From positions 1 through 64,000 of the forward strand of contig JAIUPD010000010.1 of NCBI GenBank assembly GCA_020161615.1: a stretch of DNA of 64,000 nt. Direction: 5' to 3'. Source of the DNA: Pseudomonadota bacterium. Its GTDB lineage: Bacteria; Pseudomonadota; Alphaproteobacteria; Rhodobacterales; Rhodobacteraceae. Both the position numbers and the translations under genes were made by a program. The notes beneath the pieces were generated by a model that saw nothing but the letters and a program-made list of their open reading frames with translations, searched no databases and was not told the origin of the DNA. Positions 1 through 7,647 of the stretch are shown piece by piece; the first letter of the stretch is position 1, and each line of letters starts with the position of its first letter.

Positions 1-876
1 CCGCCCGACGTTTCGCGCCCGCTCGTCCAGCAGCCGCCCCATCGTCAGGCTGGGGATCACGATCAGCAGGGCCCCCATCAGCAGCCAGAGTCGCAGGGTC
101 CAGAGGTTGGGCGGCGACAGGTTCCAGCCGCTGCGCGGAATGGCCGAGATCTGCCAGGTGCCGAAGGGCAGGGTGATCGGCATCTGCACCGGATTCTGTT
201 CCAGGATCGCCGGATCGCCGAAAAAGACCTGTCCACGCGGCCCGGTCGCGTTTGCGCCCCGCAGGGCTACCTGGATCGGCAGGGCGTCATCGACGAGGCC
301 CGTCGCGGCATAGAAGCGGTCGGCCTCGATCACCGCCGAGACCAGACCCCAGAACCGGCCGCCGTCGGTGCCGTCCGGGATGAATACCGGAAAGCGGCTG
401 ATGAATCCGACCCCGCCCTGCACCAGATTCACCGGACCCGCCAGCACCAGCTCGCCGCTGTCACGCGCCCGGGTGGCGGCCTCCCGTTGGGTTTCGTTCT
501 CCAGATAATTCAGACCGATGGCCGCCGCGTTTCCTTCCATCGGATAGACGTAGCGGATCACCATGTCCGGGGCGACGGCAAGGCTGCGGATCAGCGAATC
601 GCGATCGGCCAGTGCCGAGGCCAGTTCCTCGAAGCGCTCCGGGCTCATGTCAGGCTCGGTGGTGAGCGTCGCGATCAGACCGCGAATGAGCTGGATGTTC
701 GAGGTGAGCGTGCCTTCGATATGCGCGCGCAGCACACTGGTCGTGGCCAGGACTTCCTGCCGCATGGCCTGCTGATACACCGCCCGGTTCTGCGACTCGG
801 CAAAGATCCAGACCAGGCAGACGACAACGATCGAAATCGCGGCGGGCAGGTTGGTTATGCGGACGATGCGGCGCAT
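1..876 (-). CDS. CHASE-domain membrane sensor protein (3' part cut off by window edge)
   Basis: The reading frame is open on the minus strand from an ATG at 876 to the window edge (292 residues). It begins with a short basic leader and a hydrophobic segment (about residues 8-25, AAISIVVVCLVWIFA), followed by a periplasmic region. That region resembles a CHASE ligand-sensing domain (about 40-260), including RYVYPMEGNAAAIGL and GGVGFISRFPVFI. A second hydrophobic segment (LWLLMGALLIVIPSLTMG) follows near the cut end. CHASE proteins normally continue into a histidine kinase or GGDEF/EAL output domain, which lies outside the window. An in-frame TGA shortly upstream of the ATG supports this start. 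Ligand and output are unknown. The upstream neighbour is the replication module, with no obvious functional link. Confidence 0.75.
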   Translation of the reverse strand, partial: MRRIVRITNLPAAISIVVVCLVWIFAESQNRAVYQQAMRQEVLATTSVLRAHIEGTLTSNIQLIRGLIATLTTEPDMSPERFEELASALADRDSLIRSLAVAPDMVIRYVYPMEGNAAAIGLNYLENETQREAATRARDSGELVLAGPVNLVQGGVGFISRFPVFIPDGTDGGRFWGLVSAVIEADRFYAATGLVDDALPIQVALRGANATGPRGQVFFGDPAILEQNPVQMPITLPFGTWQISAIPRSGWNLSPPNLWTLRLWLLMGALLIVIPSLTMGRLLDERARNVGR

Positions 877-1010
877 CCCATGCTTCCAAGTTGGCAGTCA
901 CTTGATCTCATGAGGATCCTGCGCCCTGTTTCGTTCGAGGTTCTGGCGGTGTCGGCCCGTTCTGACGCTCATGAGCTTGGTTTACCACGTTCTGCCGGGC
1001 AATCCCACCA

Positions 1011-1053
1011 CCCTTGCCAGACTCCCTCGAGTCACTCGCTCGATGGCAAGGGG
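1011..1053. other. Long inverted repeat with an inner hairpin in the sensor/repC intergenic region
   Basis: CCCTTGCCA (1011-1019) is the exact reverse complement of TGGCAAGGG (1044-1052). Between them GACTC-CCTC-GAGTC (1020-1033) forms a second small hairpin, so the segment can fold into a branched structure. There is no T-run, so a simple intrinsic terminator is doubtful. It lies 60 bases from the parS-like palindrome in a 270-base non-coding stretch between repC and the sensor gene. A partition-region structural element or a factor-dependent terminator are both possible. Confidence 0.45.
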
Positions 1054-1112
1054 CTGCTCGGGTCTATGCGTTCTTCGGGACAACCAGCGCCGGGGACAAT
1101 GATCGCGCTGCG

Positions 1113-1130
1113 TGTTTACCCCGGTAAACA
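1113..1130. other. parS: parS-like palindrome downstream of repC
   Basis: TGTTTACC-CC-GGTAAACA is an inverted repeat with perfect 8-base arms. The inner 16 bases follow the GTT-N10-AAC layout of centromere sites recognised by RepB in repABC plasmids, though the centre is CC rather than GC. It lies 20 bases beyond the repC stop codon. Partition sites in some repABC plasmids lie downstream of repC. The assignment rests on layout and location only. Confidence 0.6.
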
Positions 1131-1147
1131 TGCAGGATGAACCGCCC

Positions 1148-1166
1148 CTGTTACCCGGGTATACAG
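1148..1166. other. parS: Second, imperfect parS-like palindrome overlapping the repC stop codon
   Basis: CTGTTACCC-GGGTATACAG is a near-palindrome (one extra T in the right arm). It resembles the 1113-1130 site in its TGTT-ACCC and ACA ends. It includes the repC stop codon (TAA on the minus strand, 1151-1153). Two neighbouring related sites would fit cooperative RepB loading. It could also be chance within a GC-rich palindromic context. Confidence 0.45.
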
Positions 1167-2260
1167 GCCCCGCCCCTGTGGCGGCGATCACTTGGGGGCT
1201 TCGCCAGGGATCGGAACATCCGGCAAAGGTTCAGGCCCCGATCCCGCGCGGTGTTGAGAAGTGCCCGCAGATAGGCGCCGGGATTGCGAATGCGGTTGAA
1301 GGCTTCGACCAGGCCGATGATGGCAAGGGCGCTGCCATGGGGTCCCAATCGCGCCTTGGCTTCCTGCAAGATCGGGCGATCAAGGCCGATGGCGGGGCCC
1401 AGCAGGGCGGATAGCTGGATCACCTCGTGCCAGCTTCGCGGTTCTTCGGTGGCCATGGCCCGGGCCGAGGGCGCCAGGTTCATGCATTCGGCGACGGTCA
1501 GGTCGTCGTGATCCTCTGCAGCTTTCTCAGCCTGCTTCTTATTCAAGGATTCTTTATCCGAACTCTGAATATGCCGGTCATTCTGGCCGTCGCTGGCGGT
1601 CAGAATCGGCGTTTCGGGACGGGTTGGAGAGGGCAGGGCAGGGGCTTCGGCGGTTTCAAGCAGGCGGTGAAGCAGCGCCTCCAGCCGTTCGCTGGTCAGG
1701 GTACGGCGCAGCGACAGGCGGCATTCTTCGACCAAGTCCGGCGGCGTGGCCGAGCCCGCGTGATAGAGCGCGTCGCGAAGCCGTGCCTTCAGCACGGCGA
1801 TGCGCTGCCCTTCGCGTGCGCAATCTTCGGCCAGCGCCTCGAGATGCGACTGGATTGCGAAGAGCGGTTCCAGGTCCAGCCCATAGGCCAGTTGCGTGAC
1901 ATTCTCCGCGTCGCGAACCCGGTATCGCTTGCCATTGGGGCTGTGGCGACGCGCCAGCAGACCTTTGCTTTCCAGATGGGCCAGTCGCCGCCGCAGGGTG
2001 CGTTCGTCGATCCCGTCGCAGCGGTCAATCAGTACCCGGTTTGAGGCAAAGACCATCCGTTGCGATGCCGAATCGGGCAGCAGTGACAGGAGTCCCCGCA
2101 ATACGGCGATGTCCCGGTCGCGCAGGGCCAGCCGGGGTCGGCAGCGGCGCACAAGGTCCAGAAGATGCCAGCGCAGGTCGCTGGCCGGTGTCGTCGTCGG
2201 GGTATGCGCCAAAGGGCGCCGGACGTGCCGGAGCACGGGCGTCGACAGGATTTGCTGCAT
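1151..2260 (-). CDS. repC: Replication initiation protein RepC
   Basis: This is the initiator of the repABC replicon. The N-terminal half (about residues 25-180) is the RepC winged-helix DNA-binding region, with RDIAVLRGLLSLLP, ERTLRRRLAHLESKGLLAR and NGKRYRVRD recognisable. A polar linker (about 225-260) separates it from a C-terminal helical part. Its 369 residues are close to the usual 390-440, slightly short at the N-terminus. In repABC plasmids the origin lies inside repC, so oriV is probably here. It is third in the operon, 248 bases after repB, and that gap holds the predicted counter-transcribed RNA that would control repC expression. The stop codon sits inside a parS-like palindrome. 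Confidence 0.93.
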   Translation of the reverse strand: MQQILSTPVLRHVRRPLAHTPTTTPASDLRWHLLDLVRRCRPRLALRDRDIAVLRGLLSLLPDSASQRMVFASNRVLIDRCDGIDERTLRRRLAHLESKGLLARRHSPNGKRYRVRDAENVTQLAYGLDLEPLFAIQSHLEALAEDCAREGQRIAVLKARLRDALYHAGSATPPDLVEECRLSLRRTLTSERLEALLHRLLETAEAPALPSPTRPETPILTASDGQNDRHIQSSDKESLNKKQAEKAAEDHDDLTVAECMNLAPSARAMATEEPRSWHEVIQLSALLGPAIGLDRPILQEAKARLGPHGSALAIIGLVEAFNRIRNPGAYLRALLNTARDRGLNLCRMFRSLAKPPSDRRHRGGACIPG

Positions 2261-2384
2261 AGCGTTTCAGGCGGATCCGACACAGGCCGTCCGACAGAGC
2301 CCTTTGGCGAGGGCCCGAGAGGTCGAAAGAGGGGAAATCAGCCCAGGAAGCAGGCACAAAAAATCCGGCCATCGCGATGCGATG

Positions 2385-2505
2385 TTGCGTGCGAATCGGG
2401 CCTGCGCTAGAATGCTCGTGCTAGAAGTTGAGCATGCTCAGGGTTGGCGCCCTGTGGTTTGCGCGGGCCTTCCGGGTGGTTTCCATTCGGGAGGCCTATC
2501 CTTTT
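2385..2505 (+). ncRNA. Predicted counter-transcribed RNA (incompatibility RNA) with promoter and hairpin
   Basis: In repABC plasmids a small antisense RNA between repB and repC represses repC. Here, antisense to the operon, TTGCGT (2385-2390), a 17-base spacer and TAGAAT (2408-2413) form a plausible sigma-70 promoter. Downstream, GGCCTTCCGGGTGG (2466-2479), loop TTT and CCATTCGGGAGGCC (2483-2496) make a 14-pair hairpin followed by TATCCTTTT. Three pairs are G-U wobbles on the plus-strand RNA, so the hairpin is stronger in that orientation. A 12-base palindrome, TGAGCATGCTCA (2429-2440), lies near the predicted 5' end. The RNA would be about 80-90 nt, longer than the 55-60 nt of studied examples, so the true 3' end may lie earlier. 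Confidence 0.55.
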
Positions 2506-2508
2506 CCG

Positions 2509-3507
2509 TCAATGCTCCTTTGTGGTTGCGGGTGAATCGTCGCTCTCGGTCCGGGCAAGAAAACCCTGATAGAGCTGCGCCAGCGCTTCGGTCGGATGGC
2601 GGGACAGCCAAGCGGCAAAGGCGCTATCGGGTGCGGCGGGCTGGAACGTCACGGCGCCCTTGCGCAGCGTGACGGTCCCGAGGGGCGACCCATCCGGCGC
2701 CGGCACTGTCAGCGGCTCAGCAGGCGTGCGGGGCTTCGATGGGCTTTGCAGTGCCTTCGCCCAAGCCTCGAATCGCTGGTCCGAGGACAGCTCCGCGGCG
2801 AACGGGGCTGGGTGGATGTCCCGCGCGTCGACCCCTTGCGCCAGAACGCGGGTGGCGAGGTCATACCAGCGCTTCCAGCCGACCGAAGGCGCGGCGCCGA
2901 TCCGTTCGATCACGTCGCGCGGAAAGGCCTCTCGAACCTTGCGCATATGCGAGGTGTGGCTGCGGTTCACGTTCAGCGCGTCCTGCACGACCTTGGCGGA
3001 ATAGCCCGCCTCCTCAAGATCGCCGGCAAAAAGCGCCTTCTCGATGAAGGACGGGTCCTTGCGGAGGTTGTTTTCCTGCCCCTGGGCGAGAACCGCCTCT
3101 TCATCGGACAGCGTGCGGATCAGCGCCTTGACCGGCTTGCCAAGCGATCGGAGCGCGGCGAGGCGGCGGCGGCCGTAGACAACCTGATACCGTCCGCTGA
3201 GCTGGGGATGGGGGCGCAGCAGGATCGGAACCTGCTGGCCGTGCCGGTCGATGCTGTCGCGCAGCGCCGCCAGATCCTCGTCCAGCGGCGCCAGGCGGTC
3301 CTTCAGTCCGGTGTCTTCGACCAGATCCGGGTTGATCTCTTGCACCGACCGGCTGCCCAGGGTGCGCAGATCGTTGCGGATCGCCGCGACCGGACCCGAG
3401 CTCTGGAACACCTCGGGCATGCTGGACGCGGCGCCGGGCACCGTCTTGGGCGTATCGGCCTCGCTGCGGGTGGGGGCGATCCCCTCGAACATGTTCTTGC
3501 GGGCCAT
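2509..3507 (-). CDS. repB: Plasmid partitioning protein RepB (ParB family)
   Basis: RepB is the centromere-binding component of the repABC partition system and works with RepA on parS sites. The 332-residue product has the ParB/Spo0J core at about residues 75-185: HGQQVPILLRPHP, then the arginine-rich VVYGRRRLAAL box, QGQENNLRKDPSFIEKA, and a helix-turn-helix around VVQDALNVNRSHTSHMRKV. The N-terminal MARKNMFEGI and linker are typical of repABC RepB proteins. It starts one base after the repA stop, indicating translational coupling. The presumed target palindromes lie after repC at 1113-1166. Confidence 0.94.
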   Translation of the reverse strand: MARKNMFEGIAPTRSEADTPKTVPGAASSMPEVFQSSGPVAAIRNDLRTLGSRSVQEINPDLVEDTGLKDRLAPLDEDLAALRDSIDRHGQQVPILLRPHPQLSGRYQVVYGRRRLAALRSLGKPVKALIRTLSDEEAVLAQGQENNLRKDPSFIEKALFAGDLEEAGYSAKVVQDALNVNRSHTSHMRKVREAFPRDVIERIGAAPSVGWKRWYDLATRVLAQGVDARDIHPAPFAAELSSDQRFEAWAKALQSPSKPRTPAEPLTVPAPDGSPLGTVTLRKGAVTFQPAAPDSAFAAWLSRHPTEALAQLYQGFLARTESDDSPATTKEH

Positions 3508-3508
3508 G

Positions 3509-4684
3509 TCAGGACCTCCCCCAGGCGGTGTGAACTTCCTGTTCCAATTCGCGCGCCACGGCGTTCACCGATTCCATCGCACGGTCATAGGTATTGCGGA
3601 TCATGCTGCCGCGGCCGACCTCGAACAGGGTTTGATGGGTCAGGCCGGCGTCGGAAATGGCGGTCGACTTCAGGAAGGCCTGGGTCATCACCCGTTTCCC
3701 GAAATTCGCCCTGAGCAGCCCGGCGACCTGGGCCTGTGGCCCGTCCGAGGGTTCGAACCGGGCGATGAGGTAGCGCAAAAACGCGTAATCGAGCGTCATC
3801 CCGGCATCCCGGATCGTGTCCAGCAGCGAGGCCGTCATGGTCAGGAACTGCGCCAGCGAGGCCACATCGATGAAATTCGGCACGACCGGAATGATGATCG
3901 AGGACGAGGCGACCAGCGCCGACAGCGTGAGGAACCCCAACTGCGGCGGGCAGTCGATGAACACCAGGTCGTAATTCGCCTCGACCGACAGGATCGCCTC
4001 GCGCAGGCGCAGGTAGAAGGGGGGTTCCGCCCCCCGGCGCAGCGCATAGGGCGTCTCGGTCTCGTATTCCGACAGGATCAGCCCGCCCGCCGCGATGTCC
4101 AGCCCGCGGAAATAGGTCTTGCGGATCACCTGCTCCATCGGCAGCGGATCCTCGTAGCGGATCGCGTCGTAGATCGTGCCCTGGCTGGAAAAGTCTATCT
4201 CGGGCCGCAGGCCGGTCATCGAGGACAGCGAGGCCTGCGGGTCCATGTCGATGACCAGCACCCGGTAACCGTGCAGCGCGAACCATTGGCTGAGATAGGC
4301 GGTGGTCGTCGTCTTGGCCGAGCCGCCCTTGAACGAGACGCAGGAAATGATCTGCAGCGGCTCCTGCCCGACCCGGCCGCGCAGATAGAGCGAGGGGTCG
4401 CGGGTCGCACGGGCGAGCGCCAGGCGGACATTCGCCAGATCCTCGGCCGTGTAGAGTTTGCGCCCGCGCTCATCGAGCGTCACGTCCGGGATCTTGTCTT
4501 CGGCATGCAGCTTGCGCAGATGGCCGGGGGCCAGCCCCAGGAATTCGGCAGCCTCGGTCGAGGAGAAGGCGCGCAGATGCTTGCGGGCATCCGGGGCGAA
4601 ATTGCGCTCCATATGCCGACGAATCGAATCGTGCAGCGTGGATGCGTCGCCTTGAAGCTCAGCGAAGACTCGCTCTGCCGTCAT
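3509..4684 (-). CDS. repA: Plasmid partitioning protein RepA (ParA-type ATPase)
   Basis: RepA is the Walker-type ATPase that segregates the replicon and, with RepB, autorepresses the operon. The product has an N-terminal DNA-binding part (SSTEAAEFLGLAPGHLRKLH, about residues 40-60) and a deviant Walker A box KGGSAKTT at 119-126. VLVIDMDPQASLSS and LVFIDCPPQLG follow as further ParA motifs. The ATG at 4684 is chosen because it has a GAGGG ribosome-binding sequence and gives 391 residues, near the family norm. An upstream ATG at 4705 and an in-frame extension to 4804 are possible but less typical. It is the first gene of the repABC operon. Confidence 0.94.
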   Translation of the reverse strand: MTAERVFAELQGDASTLHDSIRRHMERNFAPDARKHLRAFSSTEAAEFLGLAPGHLRKLHAEDKIPDVTLDERGRKLYTAEDLANVRLALARATRDPSLYLRGRVGQEPLQIISCVSFKGGSAKTTTTAYLSQWFALHGYRVLVIDMDPQASLSSMTGLRPEIDFSSQGTIYDAIRYEDPLPMEQVIRKTYFRGLDIAAGGLILSEYETETPYALRRGAEPPFYLRLREAILSVEANYDLVFIDCPPQLGFLTLSALVASSSIIIPVVPNFIDVASLAQFLTMTASLLDTIRDAGMTLDYAFLRYLIARFEPSDGPQAQVAGLLRANFGKRVMTQAFLKSTAISDAGLTHQTLFEVGRGSMIRNTYDRAMESVNAVARELEQEVHTAWGRS

Positions 4685-4750
4685 TCTGCCCTCATTCTTC
4701 CTCATGCAGACCCGGTTTTCCCGAGTTCTGCCCGGCTGCCCGGTTCGGTC

Positions 4751-4789
4751 GTAGCGCGAAAAGCCGAAATTCCCGGACAATCGCGCTAC
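4751..4789. promoter_or_regulatory. Inverted repeat in the repA upstream region (candidate RepA operator)
   Basis: GTAGCGCG (4751-4758) and its exact reverse complement CGCGCTAC (4782-4789) are separated by 23 bases and lie 67-105 bases upstream of the chosen repA ATG. A minus-strand TTGTCC lies just inside the upstream arm and could be a -35 element. Operators for RepA autoregulation in repABC plasmids are dyads near the repA promoter, so this is a reasonable candidate. No experimental promoter is known from the sequence. Confidence 0.4.
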
Positions 4790-4937
4790 AAAGAAATGCG
4801 CCAATCGGCCGATTCCTGCAAGGAAATTCTACAAATCGTGGTGAGCGACCTTCGAGGGGCGGGATAAGCCCTTGGATTCACGCCTGCCGTGGTCAGGCCC
4901 TGAACAAGATCTGGTAGGTCAGCGGCGATTCGACGGC

Positions 4938-6113
4938 TCAGCCCTGACCGCCCAGCAGCGCCAGGGCCGAGGCCAGGGGCAGCGCGCGCAGACCCTCCGC
5001 GAGTGGCACCTCCTGCGTTCCGGCATAGATCAGCAGGCGCCGCGTCGCGCCGATGTCCTCGGCGCCGATGTGGAACCCGCGCGAGACCTTGGGCGTCGTG
5101 GTCCGCTTGATCTCGATCGCCCAGACCGCGCCGCCCGGCAGGGTCAGCACGAGGTCCAGCTCGGCCCCTGCCGCGGTGCGATAGAAGGCGGCTTCGGTGC
5201 CCGGCGGCGCCGCGGCGATCAGGGATTCCAGGCAGAACCCCTCCCAGCTGCCGCCGACGACAGGATGAGCCAGCAGGCTTTCCAGCGTGCCCAGCCCCAG
5301 CAAGGCATGCACCAATCCGCTGTCGCGAACATAGACCTTGGGCGATTTCACCAGCCGCTTGCCCACATTCCTGTGCCAGGGTGGCAGGCGGCGCACCAGC
5401 ATCAGGTCGACCAGCAGGTCCAGATAGCGCCCGATGGTCTGGCCCGAAACGCCCAGCCCCTCGGCAAGCGCCGCCGCGTTCAGAAGGCCGCCTTGGGCAT
5501 GGGCCAGCATCGTCCAGAAGCGGCGCAGCGTCGTCGCCGGAACGCGCGGTCCCAGCGCGGGAATATCGCGCTCCAGATAGGTGCGCAGGAAATCCTCGCG
5601 CCAGTCGAGGCTGTCGCGATCGTTGTCCGCCTGAAAACTGTCGGGAAATCCGCCGCGCAGCCAGAGTTGCGTCAGATGGTCGGCGCCGACCTCGGTCAGT
5701 TGCAGGGGCGGCATTTCGATATACCGGACCCGCCCGGCGAGTGATTCCGCCGATTGCTGCAGCAGCACGTTCGAGGCCGAACCGAGCAGCAGGAACTGGC
5801 CGGTTCGGGCGCCCTCGCGCCGGCGCCGGTCGATCTGGCCGCGCAGCGTCTGGAACAGGCCGGGCAATTGCTGCACCTCGTCCAGGATCACCAGCTTGCC
5901 CGTCTGTTCGTCCAGGTAAAGATCGGGTTCGGTCAGGATCTGCCGATCCCCCTCGCGTTCGAGGTCCAGATAGACCGAGGGGCGTTGCGCGGCGATTTCC
6001 AGCGCCAGGGTGGTCTTGCCCACCTGCCGCGGCCCCAGCAGGACGGCGGCAGCCTGCACGTTCAACGCGGAAAGGACGGCCTTCAGGGTGTTTCGGGAGT
6101 ACATACCTTGCAT
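4938..6113 (-). CDS. AAA ATPase with C-terminal DUF4143 domain
   Basis: This 391-residue P-loop protein has Walker A GPRQVGKTT (27-35) and Walker B LVILDEVQ (about 73-80). A GSASNVLL sensor-like segment follows. The C-terminal region (about 190-350) has the DUF4143 pattern, including VYVRDSGLVHALL and the restriction-endonuclease-like ELDLVL/WAIEIKRT strand. Such proteins are widespread on plasmids and chromosomes, and their function is poorly defined. It lies between repA and the serine recombinase in the same orientation, with a 130-base gap to repA. A role in plasmid biology is only suggested by location. Confidence 0.85.
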   Translation of the reverse strand: MQGMYSRNTLKAVLSALNVQAAAVLLGPRQVGKTTLALEIAAQRPSVYLDLEREGDRQILTEPDLYLDEQTGKLVILDEVQQLPGLFQTLRGQIDRRRREGARTGQFLLLGSASNVLLQQSAESLAGRVRYIEMPPLQLTEVGADHLTQLWLRGGFPDSFQADNDRDSLDWREDFLRTYLERDIPALGPRVPATTLRRFWTMLAHAQGGLLNAAALAEGLGVSGQTIGRYLDLLVDLMLVRRLPPWHRNVGKRLVKSPKVYVRDSGLVHALLGLGTLESLLAHPVVGGSWEGFCLESLIAAAPPGTEAAFYRTAAGAELDLVLTLPGGAVWAIEIKRTTTPKVSRGFHIGAEDIGATRRLLIYAGTQEVPLAEGLRALPLASALALLGGQG

Positions 6114-6152
6114 TTATTCCATTTCGTGGAAGATTTGCAAGGATAAATGGCC

Positions 6153-7040
6153 TCAGCTCAACAATCCCAGTCTCTCGGCCCGTTCCAGCAGCATCTTCAC
6201 CGACGACGGCTGCCAGCTGGTCCGCCCGCGCGGCGTGCGCTCGCGCATCGCTTCCAGCCGGGCGCAGATCGCCTGCAGCGTGATGCCGGGATCCGCGCCC
6301 TTGATGGCGGCCACGATGGCGGGCAGGCGGTCGTCCGTTTCGCGGCGCCCGGCGCGGCCCAGCACGGTTTCGGGCAGGAAGCCGTGCCGGACGTAGGCGT
6401 TCACGGCGCGGAGCAGCCGGGTTTGCGTCCATTGACGCTCGCGGGGCAGGGGGCCGTTGATGATCCGCAGCACATCCTCCCAGGCCATGTCGGGTCGCAG
6501 GCGGCGGACATGGGGCACCCAATCCTGCGCTGCCCCGTTCAGGCGCTCCATGTAGCCGTCCTGCCGCGCCAGCCGCACCTTGCGCAACGCCGCCGGATCG
6601 CGGGCGCGCAAGCCCGGGTTGCCGCCGATCCGCCCCTTGCTGCGCGCCGAGGCCAGCCCCGCCTTGGTGCGTTCGCGGATCAGGGCACGCTCGAACTCGG
6701 CTGCGGCGCCCAGGACCTGCAGGGTGAACTTGCCCTGCGGCGAGGACGTGTCGATCGGATCGGTGAGCGAGCGGAAGAAGGCGCCCTGGGCCTCCAGCCG
6801 CTCGATCACCTCAAGGAGGTGCGAAAGTGATCGCGCCAACCGGTCGATGCGCACGACGACCAGCGTATCGCCCTTGGAGATGCGTTCCAACACGCGCGCC
6901 AGAACGGGCCGCGCACGGTTTCCGCCCGAGGCCTGCTCTTCATGGATCTCGGCACAGCCCGCGGATTTCAGGGCCTGCGACTGGGGCAGGGGGGTCTGAT
7001 CCTCGGTCGAGACGCGGGCATAGCCGATCAGGGGCATCAA
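6153..7040 (-). CDS. Serine recombinase (resolvase/invertase family) with extended C-terminus
   Basis: This is a site-specific DNA recombinase. The catalytic N-terminal domain carries GYARVSTEDQ with nucleophilic Ser11. VVVRIDRLARSLSHL (Arg64, Asp66, Arg67, Arg70) and LQVLGAAAEFERALIRERT follow, as expected for resolvases. After the usual E-helix the protein continues for about 130 residues that do not look like the standard 40-residue helix-turn-helix. The total is 295 residues, against about 185-200 for Tn3-type resolvases. The C-terminus (SSVKMLLERAERLGL) may be a recombinase-type DNA-binding part. It could resolve replicon multimers or be left from a mobile element. An inverted repeat lies upstream at 7240-7259. 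Confidence 0.85.
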   Translation of the reverse strand: MMPLIGYARVSTEDQTPLPQSQALKSAGCAEIHEEQASGGNRARPVLARVLERISKGDTLVVVRIDRLARSLSHLLEVIERLEAQGAFFRSLTDPIDTSSPQGKFTLQVLGAAAEFERALIRERTKAGLASARSKGRIGGNPGLRARDPAALRKVRLARQDGYMERLNGAAQDWVPHVRRLRPDMAWEDVLRIINGPLPRERQWTQTRLLRAVNAYVRHGFLPETVLGRAGRRETDDRLPAIVAAIKGADPGITLQAICARLEAMRERTPRGRTSWQPSSVKMLLERAERLGLLS

Positions 7041-7647
7041 AACGGGCCGTTTTCAGTGTCATATAGCGTGAGTAAACGACCGATTGAAAACCGATGCAAG
7101 GGCGCTCTCTGTGGTGCTGTTCGGCAGAAAACCCTTGGTTTCCATGGGCTGAACGAGATCACAGAGCCCTGCCGCAAAACGGTACCCGCGCTTTCTACAG
7201 ACGGGATCGGGGCATCAATCATTGGCTCCTGGGTAAGACGCAAAATAGCCAGATTTTGCAGATATGGAGCGTCAAGCTCAATATTTGACTGATGATTTTG
7301 ATTTCCCTCGACAGGTACGGAGAGAGCAACAGCCGTCCGGGGGATATCCGTGGTTCCCCAGTCCGATGGATGGTGAACCCCCGCCTCGCCTGCGGCGTGG
7401 CCCGGCAGGGTGGCGGCATAGCCACTTCCCGATCGCGGCGGCGGGGCTGAGCCGGGTCGTCGGTTGTGGGACGGAAGCGCAGGGCGCCTCGCCGCGGACA
7501 GCGCGCGACAGATCTCTGTCGTTCAACCGGAACTGGCGATCCGCGCCGATCGGCGACTTTGCCGCCGCCGTGTAAGGGTTACGGCGACCTCTGGCCCAGG
7601 CCAAAATATCTGATAAGATAGCAGAATGACTTATTGAGGAGATCCCG
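7041..7647. other. 600-base intergenic stretch with inverted repeats, no convincing gene
   Basis: Nothing here has coherent coding features on either strand. The first 270 bases are clearly lower in G+C than the surroundings. They contain GCAAAAT (7240-7246) paired with ATTTTGC (7253-7259) and a looser GTCAA...TTGAC pair at about 7273-7291. These could be the recombinase's recombination or operator site, since they sit 200 bases upstream of its start. The G+C-rich part (about 7380-7580) looks like remnant DNA with no recognisable product. The last 40 bases hold the promoter region of the alcohol dehydrogenase operon. Confidence 0.5.
7607..7620. promoter_or_regulatory. Candidate GntR operator 1 (before alcohol dehydrogenase)
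   Basis: TATCT-GATA-AGATA is a perfect 5-base inverted repeat ending 27 bases before the dehydrogenase ATG. It shares the GATAG/CTATC core with the other AT-rich sites of the cluster but fits the TAAAA-N6-TTTA pattern only weakly. It is the least certain of the six sites. Confidence 0.4.

Noticed and set aside
3251-4867. Long plus-strand open frame across repA and repB
   Set aside because: It is the antisense shadow of RepA and RepB, whose ParA and ParB motifs are intact on the minus strand.
4786-6522. Long minus-strand frame spanning the AAA ATPase and recombinase genes
   Set aside because: It overlaps both genes in another frame and gives an Arg/Ala/Gly-rich product without motifs.
7264-7575. 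Possible small gene or insertion-sequence remnant between the recombinase and alcohol dehydrogenase
   Set aside because: No ribosome-binding sequence, no family resemblance and no terminal inverted repeats or target duplications were found.
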